A stretch of 64,000 bases of DNA, from positions 1 through 64,000 of the forward strand of contig JAAEAF010003513.1 of NCBI GenBank assembly GCA_011037195.1, given 5' to 3'. This DNA is from Triatoma infestans. Lineage: Eukaryota; Arthropoda; Insecta; Hemiptera; Reduviidae. The notes beneath the pieces were generated by a model. The model saw nothing but the letters and a program-made list of their open reading frames with translations, ran no database searches and was not told the DNA's origin. A program made the translations under genes and the position numbers. Shown in pieces: positions 44,431-54,960 of the stretch (within the stretch, counting starts at the first letter, position 1; each line of letters starts with the position of its first letter).

Positions 44431-44550
44431 CTTTGCTAAAAACCACTTTTTTGGACTCAGGGACCTCAAAACGGATATTTCCGGTGAAAACTCGATATAG
44501 AAAATTTGACACGATTACAATACTTCCTCTTACTAGGAGTGAGAGAAAGT
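43857..44550 (-). mobile_element. HINE-like element, internally deleted copy k
   Basis: Both ends intact: hairpin GTGTGA/TCACAC (43858-43874) and GGAGTGAGAGAAAGT (ending 44550), with an AC microsatellite (44394-44426). At 694 bp it lacks about one 300-bp paragraph compared with copy b, consistent with recombination between its internal repeated paragraphs. Confidence 0.7.
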
Positions 44551-44844
44551 AAAAAGTTATATTCTTCAACTGTCCATAATTAAATCAAATATTATCTAAA
44601 ATAAGTGAATACATAATAAAGGGCATTAGCCGTTAGATAAAAATGAAATAAGTACTTATTTGCATAAATAGGCGGACATAAGACATAAGATACGTACACA
44701 GGATTAATAATTATAAATATATATTTAGATAACTCATTCATAAATAAATAAATTCCTATATCATTGAAACAAAATCTATCTATATTCCAAAATATGATAG
44801 TTGTAATCATTTATAACAGGACAAAACTCTGACCAAAACTAGAT

Positions 44845-45080
44845 TGAATATATGGTTGGGTCCACAATGTTGGGTAACATCTGGAATTCTATTTGTCGTA
44901 GCATGCATGTTTTTGTTGTTCCTGACCGATTTCGGATTTTCATCCATAGTCAGAATAAAGCTAACAAATTCGAGTAGAGAGCTGACTTCAAATTAATGTT
45001 TTCATTAACACACTATATTTGTTGATATTACATATCAATCATATGACATATTATGAAACAACAAGTGTAGTGGTAATCCA
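44845..45080 (-). repeat. Hammerhead family B, single arm
   Basis: Minus strand: TTCTGACTATGGATGAAAATCCGAAATCGGTCAGGAACAAC and the tail GCATGCTACGACAAATAGAATTC. Stem II GGAT/ATCC is kept. The core reads CTGACTA (G8 lost) and stem III is ATCGGT. Relic, but it preserves the stem II pairing. Confidence 0.6.
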
Positions 45081-46885
45081 CAAGTGTTTGAACACTTTTA
45101 TTAATACTTTTTTCCGAGAAACTGAGTTTTGGGAAATTCTGAGAATGTGGGGCTTAAATGGAAAAAAGATTACATAAAAGGAAAATAAAAGTAACTACAT
45201 AAATAAAAAGTTTTTATCAATTGTAATTATGAGAACAAAAAAAAAAAGAGAATAAAACAAATTGGAGAGTAAAATACTGAAATAAAAAGAAAACGGATTA
45301 TATATTTAGAAAGAAAAAGAAAAAAAAATTATATACGTTAAAAGAAAAAAGTGATTACATTCAGATGAAGGAGCGGCAGGAATGATTTAAGAGAGATCCG
45401 CGATCCATTGAAAACTGACTCGCTAAGCCTCACGAATGTAGTAAATCAAAGTACAACAGTACACGTGACCATATAAGAAATCTAATACTTCACTTCTAGA
45501 AAAGTAAACCTTGTTCAAGTGGAGAAGGCTTAGCTTACTAGTAGAGGACACACTCCCACTAGGACATCTATTCATGACTACTAAGGAGCAAAGAGAACAA
45601 TTTTCATTATCTGTGCATTTCTTTCTACCCAGACTCTATAATTCCAAAATAAATGCTCTCTCTTATTTTCAAGAGCCAGCGTAGATCTGCTGGTTTCAGT
45701 TAATTGTCAATAGGCGCTTCGGTACATAAATAGTCAGCGATTAAAAAACTTTATTTTAGCAAAAACCGCTCACACGTTTCCTCATCACAGCTTTCTCACG
45801 ACGGCTAGCCGAGACAAATGTTCGGAAAGAAGCGTATTTCATGGGAAATGTTTGCCAGGGGTTGGACAAAAAGGACAGGAATAATGCTTGCTTAGCATAA
45901 TAAAATGTTATTACGCTAGGCGATAGTCTTCTAAAGATAAAATTCTTAGGCAGTATTTTAGATAGAGTTCATGGATGAAAGAGTGTAAGGGTTCTAAATG
46001 GAGTTTCAAAAGAAAGCATATAATGAATTAGATGTGCTGGCAGCAAGAGCAAAGAATTTCTTTAGAAAAAAAGTCTCTGGAAATTTTCTTAAGCATTATA
46101 AAGCACACCACAACTTAGGGCAGACACTAGTAAATAATTGGAATTTAGCTTTTATAGGAAACACCATAGCTTAGGATAAACTTTCAAGAGCAAGTAACAA
46201 GCTTGAATACAAGTTCCAAATTTTTCTAACTAAGAACATATTGTAATGTGTTATAGTGTGTTACAAATGTGATAATTCAGTAAGAGACTTCCAGAGTTCC
46301 AAAACAGATTTTTCTTTTTTCATCATTAAAAACTTTCCAAAAGAAAAATACTTATAAATAAAAATAAAATAAATATTTTAGCGCCGGTAGTGTGATATGT
46401 TAAGTATTGGTTTTGAAGAGGTGACAATTTTGGGGGCTTGCCAAATATATACACTTACAAGGCATTGTGTCAAAAACTTCTAGACATACTGACCTTGTAC
46501 ATTTCTCTGTAACACAGTGTTATTATATTTGTTTAACGTGTTTAAGTATGTATTATTTGTACTAAGTATGCTTACCAGTAGGCGGTTTGTAATTGAGCTT
46601 TTATTATTACTTTTCATATACATAGACATTCCTATTTATTTGTATCCGCTCTATATAACTAAACAGAAAAGCGTGTAATTCTCACTCCATATGTTTACTC
46701 AGAATCTCAAGTAATAAAAACTTATTTAAAAGTTCATTTACTTATTTAAAAGAAAATACCAACGAATCACCAGGTCTTAAATGCCGTCCTTTACCAACTT
46801 TCTGATACCATTTTATAATCTCAGGCTTAAATAACCACAGAAATTAACCTTAAAAGACTGCCTAAATAAATGCACTAGAAGTTGT
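45081..46885. other. Stretch without recognised features
   Basis: A-rich 45230-45350; otherwise no ORF, repeat end or RNA that I can support. Confidence 0.45.
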
Positions 46886-46888
46886 TTA

Positions 46889-48033
46889 AGCGGCCCCTAT
46901 ACGGTCAATAATATTGACAATATCAGTATTGACAATACAACCATCAATCCTCGTGCTAATCACTCTCAATATTTCACTACCTTACACGATCAATATTATT
47001 GTAAATAACTTTGCTCAGTACTTACTACTTCTGCCATTAGGAAAGTGAATCTACGTGGTTTTACTCGGTTATTTGCTGGTTTTTTTCCCTTCTAAAATAT
47101 GAATAATCGTACAATAGCTTGCTTAGCTATTATTTTGGCGGTTAGCACTACTCGTCAAGTGAAACGCAAACACTGGATGAAAGAATGGTTGAAGAAGAGA
47201 GATGAATATTCTCATTTAGTACTTTTGAAAGAAATCAGCCTCTGCGATGTTGAAGATTTCAAGAACTACTTTCGAATGGATGAACCTATCTTTAACAAAC
47301 TGTTGCAGATGGTTGAACCATTTTTGAAAAGACAGGACAGAAATATGAGAGAAAGTATAAGTGTTAGGGAAAGATTAGCCTTAACCCTGAGGTACTTGGC
47401 CATAGGAAGAAATTTTGAAGACGAAGTTTTCAGTCTTAATGTCCCGAACAACTATCAGCAAAGCTGTAATAGAAACCTATGAAACCTTTATATATGTCCT
47501 TGAACCTACAAGACTTTGAAAAAATTACAATCACCTTTAAAAAATGTATGATTGAAGTTTTATTTTAATAAACAAATCTTTCCCAAGAACCTCCACTGGA
47601 TCGTGTTTTGAACAGAACTGTAATGAAGGGACTATTTAATTGACTATATGAAATGTATGTTAATCAGGAAAATAAGATTAAAAAATTACAATCATCTTTA
47701 AAAAATGTGTGATTGAAGTTTTATTTTAATACACAAATCTTTCCAAAGTACCTTTGTAAGGTATTGCATCACTGTTGTTGAGGTTAGTTTCAACGTTGTA
47801 TAATACTACTGAACTGAGTATTGATGGAAATATTGGCGCCGCCCCTACACGGTCAATATTATTATCAATATCCCCTCCAATTCTCAGTTTGATACAAAAA
47901 AATCAGAAAATCCGGATTTCATCAATAGTCTTGTCAATACCGACCGTCAATACAATTTTTTCACCTTACACTGTCAATATTATTGTCAATACGCTAAAGT
48001 ATTGTCAATATTATTGACCGTGTAGAGGCCGCT
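46889..48033 (+). mobile_element. PIF/Harbinger element with TTA target duplication
   Basis: Inverted ends AGCGGCC.CTA.ACGGTCAATAATATTGACAATA (46889 onward and reversed from 48033), about 33 bp with two differences, flanked by TTA on both sides (46886-46888, 48034-48036), as is usual for PIF/Harbinger. It carries a truncated transposase-like frame (47099-47482). The right end contains a second copy of the left terminus in direct orientation (47840-47875), and an internal ~75-bp block is duplicated (47519-47594 and 47680-47755). Confidence 0.85.
47099..47482 (+). CDS. Truncated PIF/Harbinger transposase, N-terminal part
   Basis: 127 codons from the ATG at 47099. The text KRKHWMKEWLKKRDEYSHLV, LLKEISLCDVEDFKNYFRMD and RERLALTLRYLAIGRNFED is the conserved N-terminal helical region of arthropod Harbinger transposases (the RLA.TLRYLA.G..F segment is the most typical). 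The family continues for another 200 or so residues with the DDE catalytic domain; here the frame shifts after FEDEVF and stops, and no catalytic residues follow. The product could only be a short DNA-binding-like fragment. It sits 210 bp inside the left end of its element. Confidence 0.82.
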   Translation: MNNRTIACLAIILAVSTTRQVKRKHWMKEWLKKRDEYSHLVLLKEISLCDVEDFKNYFRMDEPIFNKLLQMVEPFLKRQDRNMRESISVRERLALTLRYLAIGRNFEDEVFSLNVPNNYQQSCNRNL

Positions 48034-48036
48034 TTA

Positions 48037-48495
48037 GAGTGAAACAGTGAAAAAAAGACATTATATTATGACATATTAAGGTTAGGAAGGTTGCTTGTTT
48101 ACTTACTATTTTGGCACGTGGTTCATGTCTATTCCTGTTTGGCTTAATTTATTTTATATTAAAAGTTAAGACTGATTTTTAATATAAGACTAAATTAAAT
48201 GTCATCTTCATTTAGCGCAAATTCTAATCCAAATAACACTTGTATGAAAATGAAGCGAATAAAATACATATTTACTTTGATCTAATTATTTATTTATAAT
48301 ACTATCTTGATTTCAAATTTACCATTTTCTACCAACCTTTTCTACATATATACATACATATTTTCTTACACTTAATCTTGCATGGATTTTTAATAGTTAT
48401 TTTATTGTTTGACGCGTTCATAACTTTATATTTTCTTTTTTATATAATGTACTCATCTCTCCCGGATTTAAAAATACCATGACAACACACAGATC
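48037..48495. other. AT-rich stretch, nothing identified
   Basis: No supported feature. Confidence 0.45.
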
Positions 48496-48499
48496 AGAT

Positions 48500-48655
48500 T
48501 GGTACGTGACAAAAACATAAAGTTGATATCAATCCTCTACACTACACGAACTTGATAACCTTACTCTGACGATAGATAAGAACCTGAAACCGGTCATTAA
48601 TAACAAAAACAAGAAGCTTGCTATGACGGATAAAATCCCAGGTGATAATTAAGAA
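48500..48655 (+). repeat. Hammerhead family B, arm with intact core
   Basis: CTGACGA (48566-48572) is a complete core; an extra T follows, stem II AGAT/ACCT has three pairs of four, then GAAA, ACCGGT, GTC. Downstream is ATTAATAACAAAAAC and the tail GCTATGACGGATAAAATCCC. Stem I is weak (two or three pairs). Best family B core in the window. Confidence 0.65.
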
Positions 48656-48814
48656 TAATCCGCTCCGTCTCCCAATCTAATTAGGTGCAAATTGTGCAAA
48701 AACCATGTTTATAAAAAATTACTTGGACTTTATCCAATTGTTGTAAAAAACCTCAAACCACCAAACAGGTGCACAGTATAGTAAGCTGAATGAAATAGAT
48801 ATAACATTCCGTAT

Positions 48815-48960
48815 ACAAACAATGGTGTGTGGTGCGTGATAGAAACATATTGTTGAAGTCAACTCTCTACAAGAATTTCATAGCCTTTCATTGACGATGG
48901 ATGAGAATACGAAACTGGTAGGAACCAACAAAATGAAGCGTGCTATAACGGATTAAATCA
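48815..48960 (+). repeat. Hammerhead family B, second arm in direct orientation
   Basis: TTGACGATGGATGAGAATACGAAACTGGTAGGAACC: C3 has become T, stem II GGAT/ATAC has decayed, stem III is ACTGGT. It lies in the same orientation as 48500-48655, about 330 bp downstream, so the two may have been tandem pseudo-LTRs. Confidence 0.58.
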
Positions 48961-49320
48961 TAAGAAACTTTTTCTATTATTATACCTTTTTACTTATTTT
49001 GATCTTTCTGTTAACATTTAGCGCAAATGAATTGATTCAACAAATTTATTCATGTAAGACATTAGAGACTTATCTTTGAAGTTACGCCAGGAGTTATGGT
49101 ATACAAAATTTCTTTTTTTAAGTAATGTAAGGTATTGATTGGGCAGATATATGCAAATTCGGTATTAGAAATTCAAAAACATGGGGAATATCCTTCAACA
49201 ACTAAATTATACGAATATCCTGCAATCCTGGTAAATATAATTTTTTTTTGTTTTATTTTTTTGAGGGTTCTGCGACCAGTTGGTAATCTATTGTTCCCCC
49301 TCTGGTGCCGTAAATGACCT
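48961..49320. other. Spacer, nothing identified
   Basis: A 60-codon plus frame (49135-49317) has no motif I recognise. Confidence 0.4.
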
Positions 49321-49323
49321 TGC

Positions 49324-49875
49324 TCAAATGACCAGGTTGAGCTCTCTAAGGAATCCCAAGATCCTGGAGGGTTCTAGGGTGGATATTTCCTCCTCTCTTA
49401 TCTGGTAACGACCCAGGCTATTAAATCTTCTTTGGATAACGGCATCGCAGTCTGTAAGGACATGTATAGGAGTTTCCTCCATCTCCCCACAGAATCTGCA
49501 TGTGCCATCGTCTTCTAGGCCCAGCTTCCTCAGGTGTCCCCTGAGTCTGCAGTGCCTCTTAAGAAATCCCTTAAGGATACGGATCTTGTTCTTACTCAGA
49601 CTGATGCAGGCCTTCGACGTTTCCTGGTTGTAGCCTCCCAGACAGACCTTAGCATGCTTCAGTCCCGGGAGAGTGTTCCAGAGACGAGCTCTTTTCGCCA
49701 CCTCCTCCTTCTTGATTTCTTCTAACAATACCTGGTCGCTGACTCCGCAAAAAGGCTCACGCCTCAAGAGAGGAGATGCAGCGCCTTCTTTTGCCAGGGT
49801 GTTGGCCACCTCATTGTTATTACCTATATGTTTCTTACTCACTGGCTGTGGCACAGTAAGAGTAAATGGCGCCTG
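49324..49875 (-). pseudogene. LINE RNase H end and C-terminal zinc cluster
   Basis: Minus strand, open for about 176 codons ending at 49324: VPQPVSKKHIGNNNEVANTLAKEGAASPLL is the end of an RNase H domain in which the WVPGH His is replaced (VPQP) and the last catalytic Asp is Asn (EVAN). After a linker (EEIKKEEVAKRARLWNTLPG), GFLKRHCRLRGHLRKLGLED and CRFCGEMEETPIHVLTDC give the same C-x2-C-x8-H-x4-C cluster as at 7050. It belongs to the lineage of 42686-43370 but covers the part missing there. The active-site changes make it dead although the frame is open. Confidence 0.82.
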
Positions 49876-49879
49876 GGAC

Positions 49880-51305
49880 CTGGTAATTTTTTTTCGCTCC
49901 CCTCATCATGTTTATCGACTTATATACTTGACTAAAAAACAAAAACTGGAGAAACATGTTTTTATATATACTCATGAACAAAAATATTGGATACCCTAAG
50001 ATTTATGGTGAATGAAGTAATTTTGAACATAAACTATAATGGAAATACTTACAAAATTCATACTCACATATTTATGTAGATGGAACTAAAATGGCATTTT
50101 AGTTTTTTTGATTTTAAATAAATGAAATAAACGCAAAAACATTTTATCTTCGCGGTGTCCCCCAAGACTGGCGCCCAGGGATCGTTACCCCTTCCTTTCT
50201 GGCTAGTGAGGGAGAAGGTACTCACTTATAGACATCAAAGGCTTTTTGATTACATTAGTTAGCATAGCAAAAGAAAGAAGATAAAGGTTATGTTCAACAG
50301 TCCTAACTCACATGGTTGGAATTTTGAAAGGTTGTTTTAACTTAAGAAAAGATTCTGAAACCAATGATAATTAACTGTCCCTTACAAGCAATTCTAAAAG
50401 AATTCCTTTCTTGCTATATTTGATATCCATTAAAGGGGTTATTCAAGAAAGAATCAAGGCAATAAGTGAGTTAATCCTACCTCAACCTCCAGGCAAGGGA
50501 TTCTCTGGAAGATTCAGTGATTAGAAAGTGAAACGTTATTCTGCAGGGCAGTCCAGTTTAGGTCTTATTACTGGGTCGTATATATAAGTAAACGAAGTCT
50601 CATTAAAAAAATGTATTACACACAACTACTAAATTAGGTTACGCATAGAAAAGTAAACAATTATTCTCTGCATAAGATCATCATCTATTAATAAAAAGCT
50701 GTAAATTTCGGTAAAACACAATAAAAATAAATATGAATAAGCAGTATTACTTACAAAATTCTGATATTTAAAATGCAGAATGAGAAATTTTTCTATTTTT
50801 AAAATGATGCAGTAAAAATTTGTATTTGTTAATTTTGGCTTAGACCCAGAACTAGTTGATTTATTACACAATGGCCTAACAAACTGCCGCCACATTGCAT
50901 TTCCGCCTTCTGCTTCTTTAACTTTTGTGAGAATTAGGTCACACATACACTTGTCTTTCTTATCATAATTCTAAATTGTCTATAGCCCGTAATAATATTT
51001 ATACAGTTCTCGTTTTATATTTGTTTACTGAAATCTATTATGTAATTTTAGTGTAAAACAAATCATGATAGTGAAAGATATTTTTTGGGAGGGGGAAGGA
51101 AAATACACGATACTGCCAGAGCGGGAGATATAAGAGGCCTAATCTCACGATAACTTTACAAGGATCATAACTTCTATAAGTAGTTAGTTTCATGATATCT
51201 ATGTTTGTTAGAGAATATAATTTCCTCATATTGAAAAGGAGCTTGTAAGATTTTTCTAAAGCTCTTTAAATAATCTGCCCCTTTTATGCGACATTGATGG
51301 GCACT
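49880..51305. other. Stretch with one possible transposon end
   Basis: TACTCATGAACAAAAATATTGGATACCC (about 49969-49996) resembles the outer end of Tc1-like elements, but no inverted partner or transposase was found. A 105-codon minus frame (50629-50946) has no motif. GGCGCC-centred words at 49868 and 50170 are unexplained. Confidence 0.35.
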
Positions 51306-51309
51306 CCAA

Positions 51310-51690
51310 TACTATATAAGAGATATTTTCCTTGATAGCCAGCTTCTTTTTGTGGTCATCGACCGGTTTCGGGCGTTCGCCCACCTTCAAGATGCGTTTG
51401 TCAAACAGTGTGATAACCTAGATTTGCACAGAGCAAATTTAGTTTATATACTGACTGGTCTTTAAATGTTTTTGTTAAATGCACTTAGTTAGGCCCTAAC
51501 AAAAACACTTAAAGACCAGTCAGTGTATAAACCAAATTTGCTCTGTACAAATCTATGTTATGAGACTTTTGACAAACTCACCCAGAAGATGGGCGAACGC
51601 CCAAAACCGGTCGATGACCACAAAAAGAAGCAGGCTATCACGGAAAATATCCCTTCCAGCTCTGCGGAATGAACCACAACCAATACTATA
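51310..51690. repeat. Hammerhead family A, complete fold-back
   Basis: Best view of the whole family A unit: tail and ribozyme side on the minus strand (51310-51400), GTGTGATAAC...TGCACAGAGCAAATTTAGTT, then AGACCAGTCAGTGTATAAAC and ATGTTATGAGACT inverted, and the ribozyme side on the plus strand (51570-51665). Both ribozymes are mutated (minus: TTGAAGG; plus: CCAGAAGA and CAAAAC), while both keep stem II and ACCGGTCGATG. Arms are about 175 bp. Confidence 0.76.
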
Positions 51691-51691
51691 T

Positions 51692-52105
51692 GTTTAAAGT
51701 TCTCCCGCTCGTGGAATCTCTCGCTTGCATAAGGGATAGATTCTCTGTTTAATTTGGTTTACAGTTAACCACCGCGAAGTGCATGTATGGATTTCAATCT
51801 GATTATTATTGCCGCTACATGCTTCTCAAGCTTTCTTTCTTAGGCAGCTCCAGTATTTCTAGGACAATGTGAATAGGAGGGACAGCACTAGTGAATGATA
51901 TTTTTATTAGCGATCTTTAACTATCGCTCAATATAAAAAAAAAAATTAATACTGTAAAGTTCTAATGTAATCTAGAGCCAGGCGGAAATTGCTTATGTAT
52001 ATTTGTCATAACATACAATGGCCACGCATGTGCGTTAGGTTTTAAGAACTGTTTATTTGGTTATAAAAAGCTGAAAACTAATCAGCTGTTCATTAATATG
52101 AAAAA
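51692..52105. other. Spacer, nothing identified
   Basis: No supported feature. Confidence 0.4.
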
Positions 52106-52108
52106 TCT

Positions 52109-52969
52109 GGTATGAAACACTTATACACCTTTCACATACTGAAGTTAACAAAATTGTAATTGATACATTTTCTTCAAACTTAACTTATCATTTTCACTAA
52201 ATTTTTGGTTTGTCTTCAGTTTTATATCAATGGGAGAATCTAAGCGTAATAAAAAGACGTTTTTGATGAAAGCATATTCTTCCCCACCTCATTCTTAAAT
52301 GAAACTTCTTTAAATAAATTCCTCTGAAAAAAAGCTACAAACAGCAGTGGATACATCTCTATATTCGTAGCTATTATAACAAATTTAATGAAATCCGTCG
52401 GTGTTTTTATGGAGAAAAGCAGAAAATGAAAAAAACTGTTCAATAAAAACGCCGGTTTACGATTTTTTTATAAATATGGAATCCTGACAGCTTATTTATT
52501 TCTAATTAATATTGTTTAGATAGCAGAATTGTATAATCAACTACGATAGCATTTTAGTAGAAAACATACGCCACCTCTCCACCAAAAGCCCCCCCCCCGG
52601 AAATGACTTTTCTCTGAGAAATGTTGCAAATAAAAGTTGTAGCTTTTTATATGTTTACTTCTCATACATTGTTTACAAAAAAATTATTGGAGTAATTTTC
52701 GAGAAAATCGCAAAGAACTGTGAAAAATCCATTCAATAAAGTGATACTTCCGGTTGATCGATTTTGATCGCTATCTTATCGTCGGGTCCCATGATAGCAT
52801 TTAAACTAAATATCGACGCAAACATAACACATACACATACACACACACGCTGGGCTCAGGGGATCTCAAAAAGTATATTTCCGGTGAAAACTCGATATCG
52901 AAAATTTGTCATGATCGCAATAGTTCCCCTTAGTAAGAGAGAGAGAAAGAGAGAGTAGTAAGAGAAAGT
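52109..52969 (-). mobile_element. HINE-like element, diverged copy l
   Basis: Starts at a decayed hairpin (GGTATGAAACACTTATACAC), runs through CCCCCCCCGGAAATGACTTTTC, GTGATACTTCCGGTTGATCG and an AC tract, and ends in AGTAAGAGAAAGT at 52969. A GA-rich expansion (52936-52956) replaces the normal CTAGTAAGAGGAAG block. Confidence 0.62.
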
Positions 52970-53095
52970 AAAAATACTTTGTCTCAAGTGCTAATTTTGG
53001 AACTCTTGTTTGCATAGAAGATTTTGAAAAGTTCTGGAAGAAACTACCGAGAGAATAATTTATTTACTATCTGGCTCCATAATATATATACACGT

Positions 53096-53164
53096 CTTTT
53101 TAAAAATATTGATCATTAAAATTAATCAATAAAATTATTTTAATGATCAATATTTTTAAAAAAA
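53096..53164. repeat. Perfect ~26-bp inverted repeat
   Basis: TTTTTAAAAATATTGATCAT...TTAAAATT faces AATTATTTTAATGATCAATATTTTTAAAA with a loop of about 12 bp. Very AT-rich; could be a cruciform or a small MITE-like relic. Confidence 0.75.
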
Positions 53165-54205
53165 AGGAGTCAAAAAATGATTTAATAACTGTTGAAATTT
53201 ATATTTAATCACAAACTTAGCGCTATGAAAATGCGCGCACACCTTTTCACCGAAATAAGAACTGAAGTTACAACTGAAGTCAGAAATTTTAACTTTAAAG
53301 TTGGTTGATTGATACAATCTTGCACTGGTTTTACGTTCCTTAATTTTTTTTTTTATTTAATTTATTATAAATTTAATATTCCAGCCATATATTCTTATGC
53401 ACAACTTTTTTAACTCATTTATTCTCTAATAATGTTAATAATTAAAATAAATACCACTTCAGAAAGAAATATTTTAAGAATATATTTATAGTTATTTTTC
53501 GATTGGTCAATGAAAGTGAATCATTGTTGTGATCCAGTTTAAGTTGGTTAAGAAGTTCTAATGTACGTATTATCACTTTCAGCAAAGTAATACCACAACA
53601 ATTTTTTTTAATGACGTTATTTGAATTTTCATCATTTTTTAATAAAAGCGAATGTTGTAAAGCAGAAAGCTCTAAAAAAAAAAAAATGAGCAATGTAAAT
53701 TAGAGGAAACATCCAAAAATGACCAAGTTTAATTAAAACAACTTCACGCACATTACAATCAGTTTGCCTTTTAACTTTATTAATAATCATTTAAAGACGA
53801 TAAGGTGCGTTAAATTATTCCTTGCTACTTCTTTAAATGGATTATTTATATATATATATATTTTTTTTTTTTTACTTGATTAATTGGATAAAGACTTATT
53901 GAATGGGGAGATGTACTTCCTTGCTTATATCATCACATGGACATGCAAACTTCCAATAAACAGATAATTGGATTGGTCGCTGACCGCCATCACTGATCTA
54001 ATAATTGGAAACATGTTATTTCCTTTCCTTTAATCCAACATTTTTTTTTTTTTTTAATATCTACAAAAATTGAGTAAAAGAGTATTTAGATCTGTGATAA
54101 AAAAAAAATCTAGGTAATCATTATGATAATGAAATGGTTTGGAAATATTGTTAGATTGAAGAAAGACACGCCACAAATGTATAAAGTTTAAATTATCATC
54201 ATTAA
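53165..54205. other. AT-rich stretch, nothing identified
   Basis: An 83-codon minus frame (53442-53693) is Lys/Asn/Leu-rich without motifs; TA and T runs at 53848-53874. Confidence 0.45.
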
Positions 54206-54209
54206 TAGT

Positions 54210-54960
54210 ATGAGATAGAAAACGAAATAATATGTCGAACTAAGTCTTCTCCACGCCCTGCAGTGCCATGCATGTCTCTGCAGCGCTTCTGGAACTTCAA
54301 AAAATGTCAAGAATCCCAACTATTGGCTTCCAAAATAGATCCTTGAATCGTATGGGTAAGTACATTATTGGCTAGGAGAAGGATGCTTTAGTGAGGCGTC
54401 GTTTTTCTATCACTGTATCACGCATTCCAAGGAAAAAGGACGCAATAGTAAGTGCTAATGATAGTCTGACGATTAGGAATACGCTGATATAAGTTATAGC
54501 AAATCCAAAAATCAGAAACCAGAATGAGATAGAAAACGAAATATGTCGAAGTAAGTCTTCTCCACGTAGTCGCCCTGCACAGGTGCCATGCATGTCTGCC
54601 AGCACTTCTTGAACTTCCAAAAATGTCATTGTCCCATCTATTGGCTTCCAAAATAGATCCTTGAATCGAATGGGTAAGTACATTATTGTACATTATAAGT
54701 GCATTATTGGCTAGTCTCATAATAAGCTACTTTATAAACTACTCATACATTATACATTATAAGCTACTCATACATTATAAATACATTATTGGCTAGGAGA
54801 AGGATGCTTTGCTGAAGCGACGGCATTGTTTTTCTATCACCGCATTACGTATTCTCTGTGGAAGGACAAAGTAGTAAGTGCTAATGATAGTCTGACGATT
54901 AGGAATACGCTGATATAAGTTTATATAGCAAACCCAAAAAATCAGTCAGCTGTGACCTTT
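54210..54960 (-). repeat. Tandemly duplicated segment, about 313-bp unit with partial third copy
   Basis: GATAGAAAACGAAATA.TATGTCGAA.TAAGTCTTCTCC starts at 54212 and again at 54529. TTGGCTTCCAAAATAGATCC occurs at 54324 and 54644. ATTATTGGCTAGGAGAAGGATG occurs at 54365 and 54788. AGTCTGACGATTAGGAATACG occurs at 54463 and 54886. A short AT-rich insertion with repeated CTCATACATTATA words (54725-54785) interrupts the second unit. The longest open frame of the unit is described separately. Confidence 0.85.
54372..54683 (-). pseudogene. Unidentified two-helix membrane-like ORF in a tandem duplication
   Basis: 103 codons on the minus strand: MYLPIRFKDLFWKPIDGTMT, then a charged middle (ADMHGTCAGRLRGEDLLRH) and two hydrophobic stretches, FSISFWFLIFGFAITYISVF and LSLALTIASFFLGM, that could each span a membrane. 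I do not recognise the family. The neighbouring duplicate copies carry stops and small deletions, and no intact start or upstream exon was found. It may be one exon of a duplicated chemoreceptor-like or other multipass gene, but that is speculation. Confidence 0.35.

Noticed and set aside
49969..49996. Possible Tc1-like terminal repeat TACTCATGAACAAAAATATT.
   Set aside because: No inverted partner, TA duplication or transposase was found nearby, so it is kept only as a remark.
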